Assembly (NCBI GenBank): GCA_030830385.1
Contig: JAURNA010000003.1
Coordinates: 1 to 7,775, forward strand
Origin: Crocinitomicaceae bacterium
GTDB taxonomy: Bacteria > Bacteroidota > Bacteroidia > Flavobacteriales_D > Crocinitomicaceae
DNA length: 7,775 nucleotides
Direction: 5' to 3'
Shown one piece after another: positions 1-6,300 of this stretch. The notes under the pieces are model-generated. The model did not search any database. It was not told the DNA's origin and saw only the letters and a program-made list of their open reading frames with translations. The number at the start of each line of letters is the position of its first letter. Within the stretch, counting starts at the first letter, position 1. A program made the translations under genes and the position numbers.

Positions 1-975
1 CTCTTCTTTTATATCCTCAGACCAGATTCCTACCTGAACTTCTCCTATGTGTTTTTTCCTTAAGAGGTACAAGCAAATTCGTGATTGACCAATCCCTCCA
101 CCAATGCTATTTGGAAGCGTGTCATTTAGCAGGAGTTGATGAAACAACAATGACTTTCTATTTTCAGCTCCTCTTTCTCTTAACTGAACGAGTAATGAGG
201 ATTTATCTACTCTTATTCCCATTGAAGAAATCTCCAGGCTGTTTTCTAATTCTGGATGCCATACAAGGATATCCCCGTTCAAGCCTAAGTATCCATCCTC
301 GTTCTTTGTGCTCCAATCATCATAGTCAGGAGCTCTGCCATCATGAGGTTCACCGTTACTTAAGTTGCCTCCAATTCCAATTAAGAATACAGCTTTATGC
401 TTTCTTACTATTTCTCTTTCCCGCTCTTTTGGACTTAATTCAGGATATTTTTGGAATACGTCTTCAGCGTGAATAAAGTGTATTTTTTCAGGTAATTGTG
501 GCTGGAGATATTCATATCTTTCTGCAACTTTTGCTTCCGTTTCTCTAAGGGCAGTATAAATTTTCCGCACTTCTTTTTTAAGAAATTCAAGGGTTCGTGA
601 CTGAGACGAAATTCTCTTCTCCCAATCCCATTGATCCACATAGATCGAGTGGATTTGACTGTAATCTTCATCAGGTCTCAGAGCCCTCATATCAGTTACA
701 ATTCCATTGCCTATTTCAACATCCAATTCGTGGAGGCGCATCCTTTTCCATTTGGCCAATGAATTCACAACGACAGCTTTTTTGTCATTTTGTTGCTTAA
801 TCGGGAATACAACTGATCTTTCAACTCCATTGAGATCATCGTTGATTCCTGTACCATTCATTATGGCAATGGGCGCAGATACCCGCGTCAAGCTGAGTTG
901 TTTCTTTAATGACGATTCAAACGTTTGCTTTACAAAGCTTATCGCCTCTTCGGTTTTTAACATTTCCTGTTTCAT
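1..975 (-). CDS. asnA: Aspartate--ammonia ligase (asparagine synthetase A), 3' end cut by window
   Basis: Cytoplasmic enzyme that makes asparagine from aspartate and ammonia, converting ATP to AMP and pyrophosphate. It belongs to a family related in fold to class II aminoacyl-tRNA synthetases. The 325 visible residues align with E. coli AsnA (330 aa, from memory) almost from end to end. Visible blocks are AISFVKQTF near residue 11, SLAKWKR, ALRPDED (RPDED at 100-104), YVDQWDWE, GIGG, RAPDYDDWST (R214 to W221), GLNGDILVW, SSMGIRVD and GGGIGQSR (292-299). Only the last several residues should lie beyond base 1. The ATG at 975 was chosen because it puts ISFV at residues 12-15, as in E. coli. An in-frame ATG at 999 would add eight basic residues (MKRIIRKI). 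No frameshift or internal stop was seen. The gene is preceded by an Asn-rich leader with two terminators, so its expression is probably tied to asparagine supply. Identification is near certain. Confidence 0.97.
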   Translation of the reverse strand, partial: MKQEMLKTEEAISFVKQTFESSLKKQLSLTRVSAPIAIMNGTGINDDLNGVERSVVFPIKQQNDKKAVVVNSLAKWKRMRLHELDVEIGNGIVTDMRALRPDEDYSQIHSIYVDQWDWEKRISSQSRTLEFLKKEVRKIYTALRETEAKVAERYEYLQPQLPEKIHFIHAEDVFQKYPELSPKEREREIVRKHKAVFLIGIGGNLSNGEPHDGRAPDYDDWSTKNEDGYLGLNGDILVWHPELENSLEISSMGIRVDKSSLLVQLRERGAENRKSLLFHQLLLNDTLPNSIGGGIGQSRICLYLLRKKHIGEVQVGIWSEDIKEE

Positions 976-1003
976 TATCTTTCTAATTATTCTTTTCATT
1001 TTT

Positions 1004-1102
1004 TCAACAAAAAAACCTGCTACAGGGCAGGCTTAGTTCATAACTCAACGTATAGCCTTCCCAAGGTGGAGCCTTGTTATTATTTGTAGTAATGTTTGTC
1101 AT
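1004..1102 (-). CDS. Putative Asn-rich leader peptide 2 of asnA (32 aa)
   Basis: A short frame starting MTNITTNNNKAPPWEGY, with Asn at residues 3, 7, 8 and 9. The three consecutive Asn codons (AAT AAT AAC) end just before the first of two AAGGCT copies that can pair with the 5' arm of the following terminator. A ribosome stalled there would cover the first copy and leave the second free to form an antiterminator. Unlike a classical leader, the frame does not stop before the hairpin. It reads through it and ends with TGA at 1006-1004, four bases before an in-frame asnA ATG at 999. It has no recognisable protein family. It could be a true leader peptide, a coupled upstream ORF, or an accidental frame over a structured RNA. 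The start is the ATG after the first terminator; the frame is open further up to a GTG at 1228, which I consider unused. Confidence 0.5.
   Translation of the reverse strand: MTNITTNNNKAPPWEGYTLSYELSLPCSRFFC
1009..1034 (-). terminator. Hairpin terminator directly before asnA (second attenuator)
   Basis: Read on the minus strand, CCTGC (1031-1027), a six-base loop and GCAGG (1020-1016) form a GC-rich stem that can be lengthened by a G-U and two A-U pairs. Seven T follow (1015-1009). The U tract exists only in the minus direction, and it ends 34 bases before the asnA ATG at 975, so its natural role is premature termination of asnA transcription. The 5' arm (AGCCT, 1033-1029) is complementary to AGGCT at 1074-1070 and 1058-1054, which could form a competing antiterminator. 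Confidence 0.7.
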
Positions 1103-1117
1103 ATATTTTGGTACAAA

Positions 1118-1147
1118 AAAAGGCCTCCGAGTTCTCGGAGGCCTTTT
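1118..1147 (-). terminator. Strong hairpin terminator in the asnA leader (first attenuator)
   Basis: GGCCTCCGA and TCGGAGGCC form a perfect 9-bp GC-rich stem around a four-base loop, extended by four A-T pairs, and are followed on the minus strand by a run of six T (1120-1115). It begins 22 bases after the stop codon of the first Asn-rich leader frame, the usual place for an attenuator. The A run on the other side means it could also stop plus-strand transcription, but no plus-strand gene lies before it in the window. Confidence 0.88.
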
Positions 1148-1169
1148 CAGGTTTTGAATATTATTAGAA

Positions 1170-1250
1170 TTAAACCATAGTGCTCCCCGCTTCGAACAAA
1201 TTATTGTTCGAGTAATTATTGAAGACACTATTGCTTAAACTCTTTACCAT
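1170..1250 (-). CDS. Putative Asn-rich leader peptide 1 of asnA (26 aa)
   Basis: A small frame of 26 codons plus TAA with Asn at residues 7, 11, 12, 15, 16 and 17 (segment NSVFNNYSNNN). Six Asn in 26 residues, placed between a consensus promoter and a strong terminator before an asparagine synthetase gene, is the classical layout of ribosome-mediated attenuation. When Asn-tRNA is scarce the ribosome would stall in the Asn run, open the hairpin at 1192-1211 and favour an antiterminator; when Asn is plentiful the terminator at 1118-1147 forms. The peptide itself probably has no function. The ATG lies only 10 bases after the -7 box, so the untranslated leader would be only a few bases long. The composition could in part reflect AT-rich sequence, because AAT and AAC are common there, but the context argues against chance. 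Confidence 0.72.
   Translation of the reverse strand: MVKSLSNSVFNNYSNNNLFEAGSTMV
1192..1211 (-). promoter_or_regulatory. RNA hairpin over the Asn codons of leader 1
   Basis: TCGAACAA (1211-1204), loop TAAT and TTGTTCGA (1199-1192) form a perfect 8-bp stem that contains the Asn codons 15-17 of leader 1. Downstream, CGGGG (1190-1186) can pair with CTCCG in the 5' arm of the first terminator, and TTC with the GAA after it. That gives the mutually exclusive 1:2, 2:3 and 3:4 structures expected of an attenuator. The hairpin is seen directly; its role is inferred. Confidence 0.55.
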
Positions 1251-1529
1251 TTTTCTATTTCAAATATAATCGTTTTTTCAAGATTCACAAACGTATTCCT
1301 CACCACGTTGTGCCTTTGCTTTAACATTCCAATCAAACCGTAATTATACGCCAGGAGGAAACGGTTGAACGATACCGTTTTGTATGAAGGACTTCTTAGC
1401 TGCATTCGTCCCGTTTCCATACTTGAGACTTGCATGTACTCGTTGGAATTTCGGTCTCACGACCCTTCACAGGCAATAGCACCACAAGTTTTATTAATCG
1501 CGTAAATGGTAGTGCATGAAAAATGTAGC
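1251..1529. other. Gene-poor decayed stretch between asnA leader and TPR pseudogene
   Basis: No intact gene is seen here apart from the asnA promoter and part of the 66-base palindrome. A minus-strand frame (1244-1435, 63 codons) contains a segment, AYNYGLIGMLKQ, that faintly resembles the start of a TPR motif. It may be a shifted leftover of the sensor gene whose clearer remains lie at 1530-2225. The resemblance is weak, and the frame also covers the asnA promoter, so I do not call it a gene. Confidence 0.35.
1261..1291 (-). promoter_or_regulatory. Bacteroidota-type promoter for the asnA leader
   Basis: TTTG at 1291-1288, a 19-base spacer and TATATTTG at 1268-1261 match the known Bacteroidota pattern (TTTG, 19-21 bases, TAnnTTTG) without a mismatch. 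The transcription start should fall near 1255, just before the first leader frame. A second TAnnTTTG (TACGTTTG, 1295-1288) overlaps the -33 box but has no TTG at a suitable distance. Confidence 0.65.
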
Positions 1530-1567
1530 TTAGCTTACTGTCTCACTTTTTGTAGCACGTCCATTAC
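1502..1567. repeat. 66-base imperfect palindrome, possible mini-element or IS remnant
   Basis: The left half starts GTAAATGGTAGTGC and the right half ends GCACGTCCATTAC. With one small gap the two halves can be aligned as inverted repeats of about 33 bases, best at the outer ends (GTAA(A)TGG against CCATTAC). It sits exactly where recognisable TPR homology in the pseudogene stops, which suggests an insertion or the joined ends of a deleted mobile element. No target duplication and no transposase trace were seen. Confidence 0.35.
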
Positions 1568-2225
1568 CGGTACCCACATAGTTATCGCACAGGTAATACA
1601 TGGACTGAATAATCAGTGAGGTATCCTTCAGCGCCCGAGCGGTTGCTACCGATTGCAGACAAAGCTTCTCGGATTTTTCCTAATCATTTTGAATTTGGAA
1701 CAAAACAATATCATACACATCCAAGTAAAGCTGCGCCTTTTTGAAATTGACGCCCTTGGATTTAATGGTAGCCAGATACTTCTTTAGTCCCTGCTGTTGG
1801 TCGTTCGCCAATTTCATGGCATTGCGGTTCCGGTACTCAGAAATTTCAAGAAATTTGAGTTTGACCTAGTCAAGGTCCACATATTCTGAGTGTTTTGGAA
1901 GTTTTACGAATGCCGAAATGAACGAATGCAACATTTCAACATTGTTTCCCTGGCTATCAATAATACGTCTTGCAATGGAGCGCAATGACGCATAGCTCAC
2001 GTGTTGCTTTCTGGAAAGACGCAAGAATGTTTCTGATTCCCTGGTTTTTTTCTCCGATGAACTAGATGAACTAAAAGAAGATTCCTTCAATTTGCCTTCA
2101 TTGAGTAGCTTAACCGACGATGTAAATGTGTCTTCAGAAAGTTTCGATTGGCTGAATATGCGGGTGCCCGGTAGAATGACCAGGGCGATGACCAGTAGGG
2201 TGCGAAAAGCGATACGAGTAGACAT
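1530..2225 (-). pseudogene. Broken TPR protein, probable remnant of a sensor histidine kinase
   Basis: The ATG at 2225 opens with a basic residue, a hydrophobic stretch (LLVIALVILPGTRIFSQ) and a likely signal peptidase site after FSQ or nearby, so the product was exported or membrane-bound. An intact frame of 119 codons ends at TAG (1868-1866), but the same frame continues with protein-like sequence (VKLKFLEISEYRNRNAMKLA), meets a second TAG (1682-1680), and goes on with ARALKDTSLIIQSMYYLCDN, which looks like a TPR helix pair, before ending at TAA 1532-1530. A Ser-rich stretch (SSFSSSSSSEKK) lies near residue 50. No transmembrane helix or kinase domain follows. The gene lies 62 bases after a LytTR response regulator on the same strand, where Bacteroidota often carry a TPR sensor kinase. 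The kinase identity is inferred from this context; the TPR character is a moderate call. Both stops could each arise from CAG by one C-to-T change. Confidence 0.65.
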
Positions 2226-2287
2226 TTGATATGGAATTTCCTTCGCGAAGAATCGTGTTCAGACAAACAAAATAGAAATAATGGGCA

Positions 2288-3013
2288 TTAAAGGGTATTT
2301 AATTTCGAAAGCAAATCATCCAAATACGACTTGCTCAGCGGCAGTTCTTTATCATTTACGAGTGCATGAAGCGGCTTTATTTCCTTCAGGTATGAGGTGT
2401 TGATGATGTAGCTGCGGTGAATTCTTACGAAAGAGTCGTCGAGCTTCGTAACAAGACTCGACATGGTGTCTCGAACGGTAATTTTGGAGTTATCAATGAG
2501 ATGAATGTCCAAATAAACGCGGTCACTTTGTATGAATTCAATCTCATTAAATGCAACACGCTTGTAACACCGTTTCGTCTTGATAAAAATGGAATCCCGA
2601 ATGATCAAATTCTCGTCATCGATGACATTTTTTCGGTCCTTTGAAAAATTTAAACGCGTGATTTCGATAGCAGCTACAAGTTCTCCCGAATTGAAAGGCT
2701 TGACAAGAAATGAGTTTGGGGGGACGTGTTCCGCTTGGCTAAGCGTAAGTCGGTCTGTATTAGAAGTCAGAAAAATAAACGGAATATGGATTTTTTCATT
2801 GATGAATTGCGCCACATCCACCCCGGTTTTTTTACCGGAAAGCTGAATATCAAGAATGGCAATATCGGGCGTTTCGGTTTCCAGTGAATTCACGGCTTCT
2901 GAATAGCTAATACAAGGCTCTAAAACATCATAGCCTTCCTGTACAAGTGAGTCGCAAATATTATCGGCAATTATAATCTCATCTTCAACTATAAGTACCT
3001 TGGTTTTTTTCAT
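2288..3013 (-). CDS. LytTR-family two-component response regulator (241 aa)
   Basis: A cytoplasmic DNA-binding regulator switched by phosphorylation. The receiver domain spans about residues 3-120: acidic pair E10-D11 in VLIVEDE, phospho-acceptor D55 in IAILDIQL, T83 in IFLTSN and K105 in FLVKPF, so every key residue is present. The LytTR DNA-binding domain covers about 145-240 (RVAFNEIEFIQSDRVYLDIH, then FVRIHRSYIIN). Length and layout are ordinary for the family. The ATG at 3013 was chosen because MKKTKVLIVEDE begins the receiver fold directly; a start at 3082 would add 23 hydrophobic residues with no role in this family. Its usual partner, a TPR sensor kinase, appears to be the pseudogene 62 bases downstream, so the regulator may be orphaned or served by a distant kinase. 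The divergent adhesin gene is a likely target. Sure of the family, not of the targets. Confidence 0.95.
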   Translation of the reverse strand: MKKTKVLIVEDEIIIADNICDSLVQEGYDVLEPCISYSEAVNSLETETPDIAILDIQLSGKKTGVDVAQFINEKIHIPFIFLTSNTDRLTLSQAEHVPPNSFLVKPFNSGELVAAIEITRLNFSKDRKNVIDDENLIIRDSIFIKTKRCYKRVAFNEIEFIQSDRVYLDIHLIDNSKITVRDTMSSLVTKLDDSFVRIHRSYIINTSYLKEIKPLHALVNDKELPLSKSYLDDLLSKLNTL

Positions 3014-3018
3014 GGAAA

Positions 3019-3050
3019 CTAATATAGTAATGAGAACATTGTGCACCAAA
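3019..3050 (-). promoter_or_regulatory. Possible promoter of the response regulator
   Basis: TTTG at 3050-3047, a 20-base spacer and TATATTAG at 3026-3019 match the Bacteroidota pattern with one mismatch in the -7 box. The box ends five bases before the ATG, so the message would start at or next to the start codon. That is possible in this phylum but makes the call tentative. Confidence 0.35.
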
Positions 3051-3127
3051 CAGATTGTAAATGAGGTCTTGAAAGTAAACACATTTTACGTTTTTGGTTA
3101 GATTCTAAAAGCCAGATAATAGTATTC

Positions 3128-3167
3128 GTATCAGTTTTGTAAGTGTGTGTATCACTTTTGAGTGTGT
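3128..3167. promoter_or_regulatory. Direct repeat spaced 21 bp, candidate LytTR operator
   Basis: GTATCAGTTTTG (3128-3139) and GTATCACTTTTG (3149-3160) differ in one of 12 bases and start exactly 21 bases apart, two helical turns. Each is followed by AGTGTGT. LytTR regulators bind paired direct repeats with 21-22 base spacing, and TCAGTTTTG fits the published AgrA/LytTR-type motif in eight of nine positions. The site lies 115 bases before the response regulator and 202 before the adhesin, so it could serve autoregulation, adhesin control or both. Binding is inferred. Confidence 0.5.
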
Positions 3168-3261
3168 TCGAAACATTTCGTCCAATCGGCTCCAATCTTT
3201 TCCTGCTCGGGAACACAATTCAAGAGCTCTGGAACATAGATATTGGCCTTTGCAACAAAAA

Positions 3262-3293
3262 TTTGAAGGAGATCAACGGAGCGTATACATTCG
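3262..3293 (+). promoter_or_regulatory. Possible promoter of the adhesin gene
   Basis: TTTG (3262-3265), a 20-base spacer and TACATTCG (3286-3293) fit the Bacteroidota pattern with one mismatch (C for T in the -7 box). The untranslated leader would be about 70 bases. A second copy of the -7 box at 3313-3320, with TTCG 19 bases before it, could be an alternative start. Confidence 0.45.
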
Positions 3294-3334
3294 CAATGGG
3301 TTTAAAAGCGTATACATTCGCAGGGGATTTAAAA
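3281..3334 (+). repeat. 27-base tandem duplication carrying the -7 box
   Basis: Two adjacent 27-base units (3281-3307 and 3308-3334) share 24 bases; the first 15 (GCGTATACATTCGCA) and the last seven (TTTAAAA) are identical. They lie 35-88 bases before the adhesin start. Each unit holds TACATTCG, a one-mismatch -7 box, so the duplication may create two promoters or a pair of operator sites. Confidence 0.75.
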
Positions 3335-3368
3335 CTACAGTTCACTACAATTTCAACCAACTACTATT

Positions 3369-6300
3369 ATGACAGAGGGAAGGCTTCTACATTCAATTCG
3401 TATTCTTCTTTTGGCATTTTTCTGTGGAAATGGGCTATTTGTTCAGGCGCAGTTTGATGGTCTAATTATCGATCCTGCAACGGGAGCCGGAGCAGCGGTG
3501 TTAGATCCAAATGGAGATGGCTTTGTATCAGCAACAACTTCGGGTTTTCTCGGAAATGATCAGCTTCAGGCAAACAACGAATTGCCTTGGCAGACATTAA
3601 TACCTGCCGGATTGGAGCCGAACTCAGACGTTCAGAACGGACCAAATTGCGGATTTACTGATTTTGTTGAATCCAATATTGGAGGAATCGATCCTGTTTT
3701 TCATCTAAGCAATGGAACCAATTGGCTGTTCCGCTTTCGAATGGCAAGCGTCGCTCCCAATTCAAAATCGTATTCTGTTCTAGTTGATATTGACAACTTA
3801 ATCGGACCAACAGACGACTGTTACATACAAGGTGTCAACCCAGGATTTGAAATGGAGCTCGTGCTGCAAACAGGCTTTGGAGTGAAAGTCTATGATCATC
3901 GACTTTCGTGTGGCTCGAATGAAGTGGCATCCTACACAACGGAGCGTATTCAGAAATCAGTTGCAGCATCCAACGTATGCTCGGCAACGAACTATTTCCT
4001 TGAGTTTTATGTGGACTGGGCGGACATTACTGCTCAATTTGGAATCGATGAAAACACAGCGATGCGCTACGCAATTGTTGATAATATGGCAGCGCAAAAG
4101 TCAACGATTTGTAATCCAAATTCAGCTTCCGATATTGGAGGCGTTGACGATGGTTCTTGTGGAAATCTTGAAAATTGTTTTACTGAAATATTGAACAATC
4201 AACCTGGATGTAGCCCAAGTTCAATAACTACATGTACGTATTCGGACTGTCCTGCAATCAATGGAACACCACTTTTGGAAAGCGCCACAACGGTTGATCT
4301 TTCCACAACAGAGACAACAGGTACACTCAATGTATACGTGAACGGCGTCCTTTCCGGTTCAACTACCATTACCGGAGCTGGAACATATACAGTCACATTG
4401 GGTGCAGCCCTTCAAAGCGGTGAAATTGTCACAGCAACAGCTCAGGCAACTGGTGAAGTAGAATCAGGCACCAATTGTAACAATGTACAAGCCGCCGGAG
4501 CAACCTGCACCGATCCCGTTGTGATTACCGATGCAAGTGCAAAAGGTTTTTGTGGAACAGGTGTTGACGGAGCAACGATCCGTATCTATTACTACGGGCC
4601 TTCTGGAGTAACAGAAGTGTTTTCCAGTCCAGCGTATACCTGGGATGGTTTGGGAACGTTTTTATGGAAGTGTAACGGAAACAGCACCGGATGTTCTTCA
4701 GGAAGTGCACAATGTCTCTGTGATGGAGCTTATGCCATTACACAGCAAGCACCCGGTCAATGTGAATCGCAACCAACCTTTACTTGTGTAGATAGAACTG
4801 GAAACACGCCCGGATGTTCTGATGGAAATCCAATTGCAACTTCAGCACCTTCTATCACATCCACGCATACGCCCGGAACATCGAGCGTTGTTGGAACGAT
4901 GACAGGAGCGGATGACAACATTCCGGGAGTAACCATTTTGGTATATGTGAATGGGTATCAAATCGGAACCACTACCACAGACGCGAACGGGGATTGGAAT
5001 TTAGCAGCGTACACATTTAATTCGTGCGACACGATCACAGCGGTTGCCATTAACAATGCTGTCATGCAGTGTGTTTCACCAGAATCCAATCAAGTGATTG
5101 TTACAAGCGGTGCATCTGACGCTCCGGTCGTAGATCCAGGGTTGTGTGGTCCAACAGCGATCGTAACAGGAACTTCAACAGAAGATGATGGGACCGTTAT
5201 CGAAGTCTTTGATGATGGGGTATCCGTTGGAACAACAACTGTTTCAGGTGGTAAATGGGAACTTACCGGACTCACCATTGCAGAAGGAAGCATTGTTACC
5301 GCAACAGCATTCAATCAAACCAATTGTGAAACGGTAAGTGTAGTATCTGCTGGGGAATCAGTTGGCACACAGAACACAAATAGTGTGACCATTGATCAGG
5401 CACAGCTGATTGAGACAGACCTTGTCATTTCAGGTACCGGAACCAATGGCGATGACATTACCCTATACATTGATGGGTGGCCGTTATATGTGGATTTTGC
5501 GGAAACTTCAACAGCTACGGCAACAGTTTCAGGAGGCTCCTGGTCCGTAACATTGACCGAAGATGTAATGTATACGGGTGGAACCATTACTGCACAAAGC
5601 TCTAACGGGGCAACATGTTTCAGTCTCGATCAGGACCCAACACCTGTCGTATGTCAGGAGCCCGATCTTACTCTGGTTGTGAATCCGGATACAACAACGA
5701 TTTGTACAGGAACAGCGGTTACCAATGTTGAAGTTGTCAATGCGCAATCCGGAATCGTTTATCTATTGTATGAAAGCGGTAGCCCTTCCGGAACACCGGT
5801 ACTGGGAACCAATAGCAATATTACTCTTTCCAGCACACCTCTTTCTGCCAATACCACGCTCACTGTCGATGCGATTAAATTCCCATATGATGGTTCGTGT
5901 ACCATTACATTGACGGATAGTGTTACAGTATTTGTTGTAGCGCCACCGACCATTGCCTATGTGTCCCAGACAGACCCAACAGTGTGTGGTGGAGCCGATG
6001 GAACAATTACAATTTCAGGTTTGGCGGCATCTGCTGCGTACACTGTAATTTACGATCTTAATGGATCGCCAACTTCAGGAACCTATACTTCTGACGGTTC
6101 AGGGCAACTCGTCATGAGCGGACTTCCTGCAGGATCGTACTCCAATGTTTCAACAGACGGCTCTGGCTGTACTTCCAACAACGTACTTTCAGGTCCGTTT
6201 GTATTGACGAATCCAGACAACACTGTTTCGGCAGCATCTGCAAGCCCACAGGTATGTATCAATACGCCAATGACCAGCGTTACGCACACGACTACAGGAG

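Noticed and set aside
81..476. Plus-strand open frame of 131 codons
   Set aside because: It lies wholly antisense to asnA, whose minus-strand frame shows clear family motifs throughout; its own translation has no recognisable domain.
435..671. Minus-strand open frame of 78 codons
   Set aside because: It is a shifted frame inside asnA; the true frame carries YVDQWDWE and the other AsnA motifs across the same bases.
1004..1228. 74-codon minus-strand frame starting at GTG 1228
   Set aside because: It would read through the strong first terminator and overlaps leader 1 in another frame. Only its last part, from the ATG at 1102, makes sense as a leader.
1680..1868. Reading the two in-frame TAG codons of the TPR gene as recoded (for example stop read-through)
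   Set aside because: Other genes in the window end normally, no recoding signal is visible, and loss of the kinase part plus the palindrome at the break point fit simple gene decay better.
2288..3082. 264-residue version of the response regulator
   Set aside because: The added 23 residues precede a normal receiver start (MKKTKVLIVEDE) and cover the likely promoter.
3281..3334. Possible start of a CRISPR array
   Set aside because: There are only two units directly abutting, with no spacers and no cas genes nearby.
3143..3457. Plus-strand open frames in the divergent intergenic region (3143-3457 and 3145-3372)
   Set aside because: They cover the operator-like repeats and the 27-base duplication, have no family resemblance, and overlap the adhesin signal peptide in another frame.
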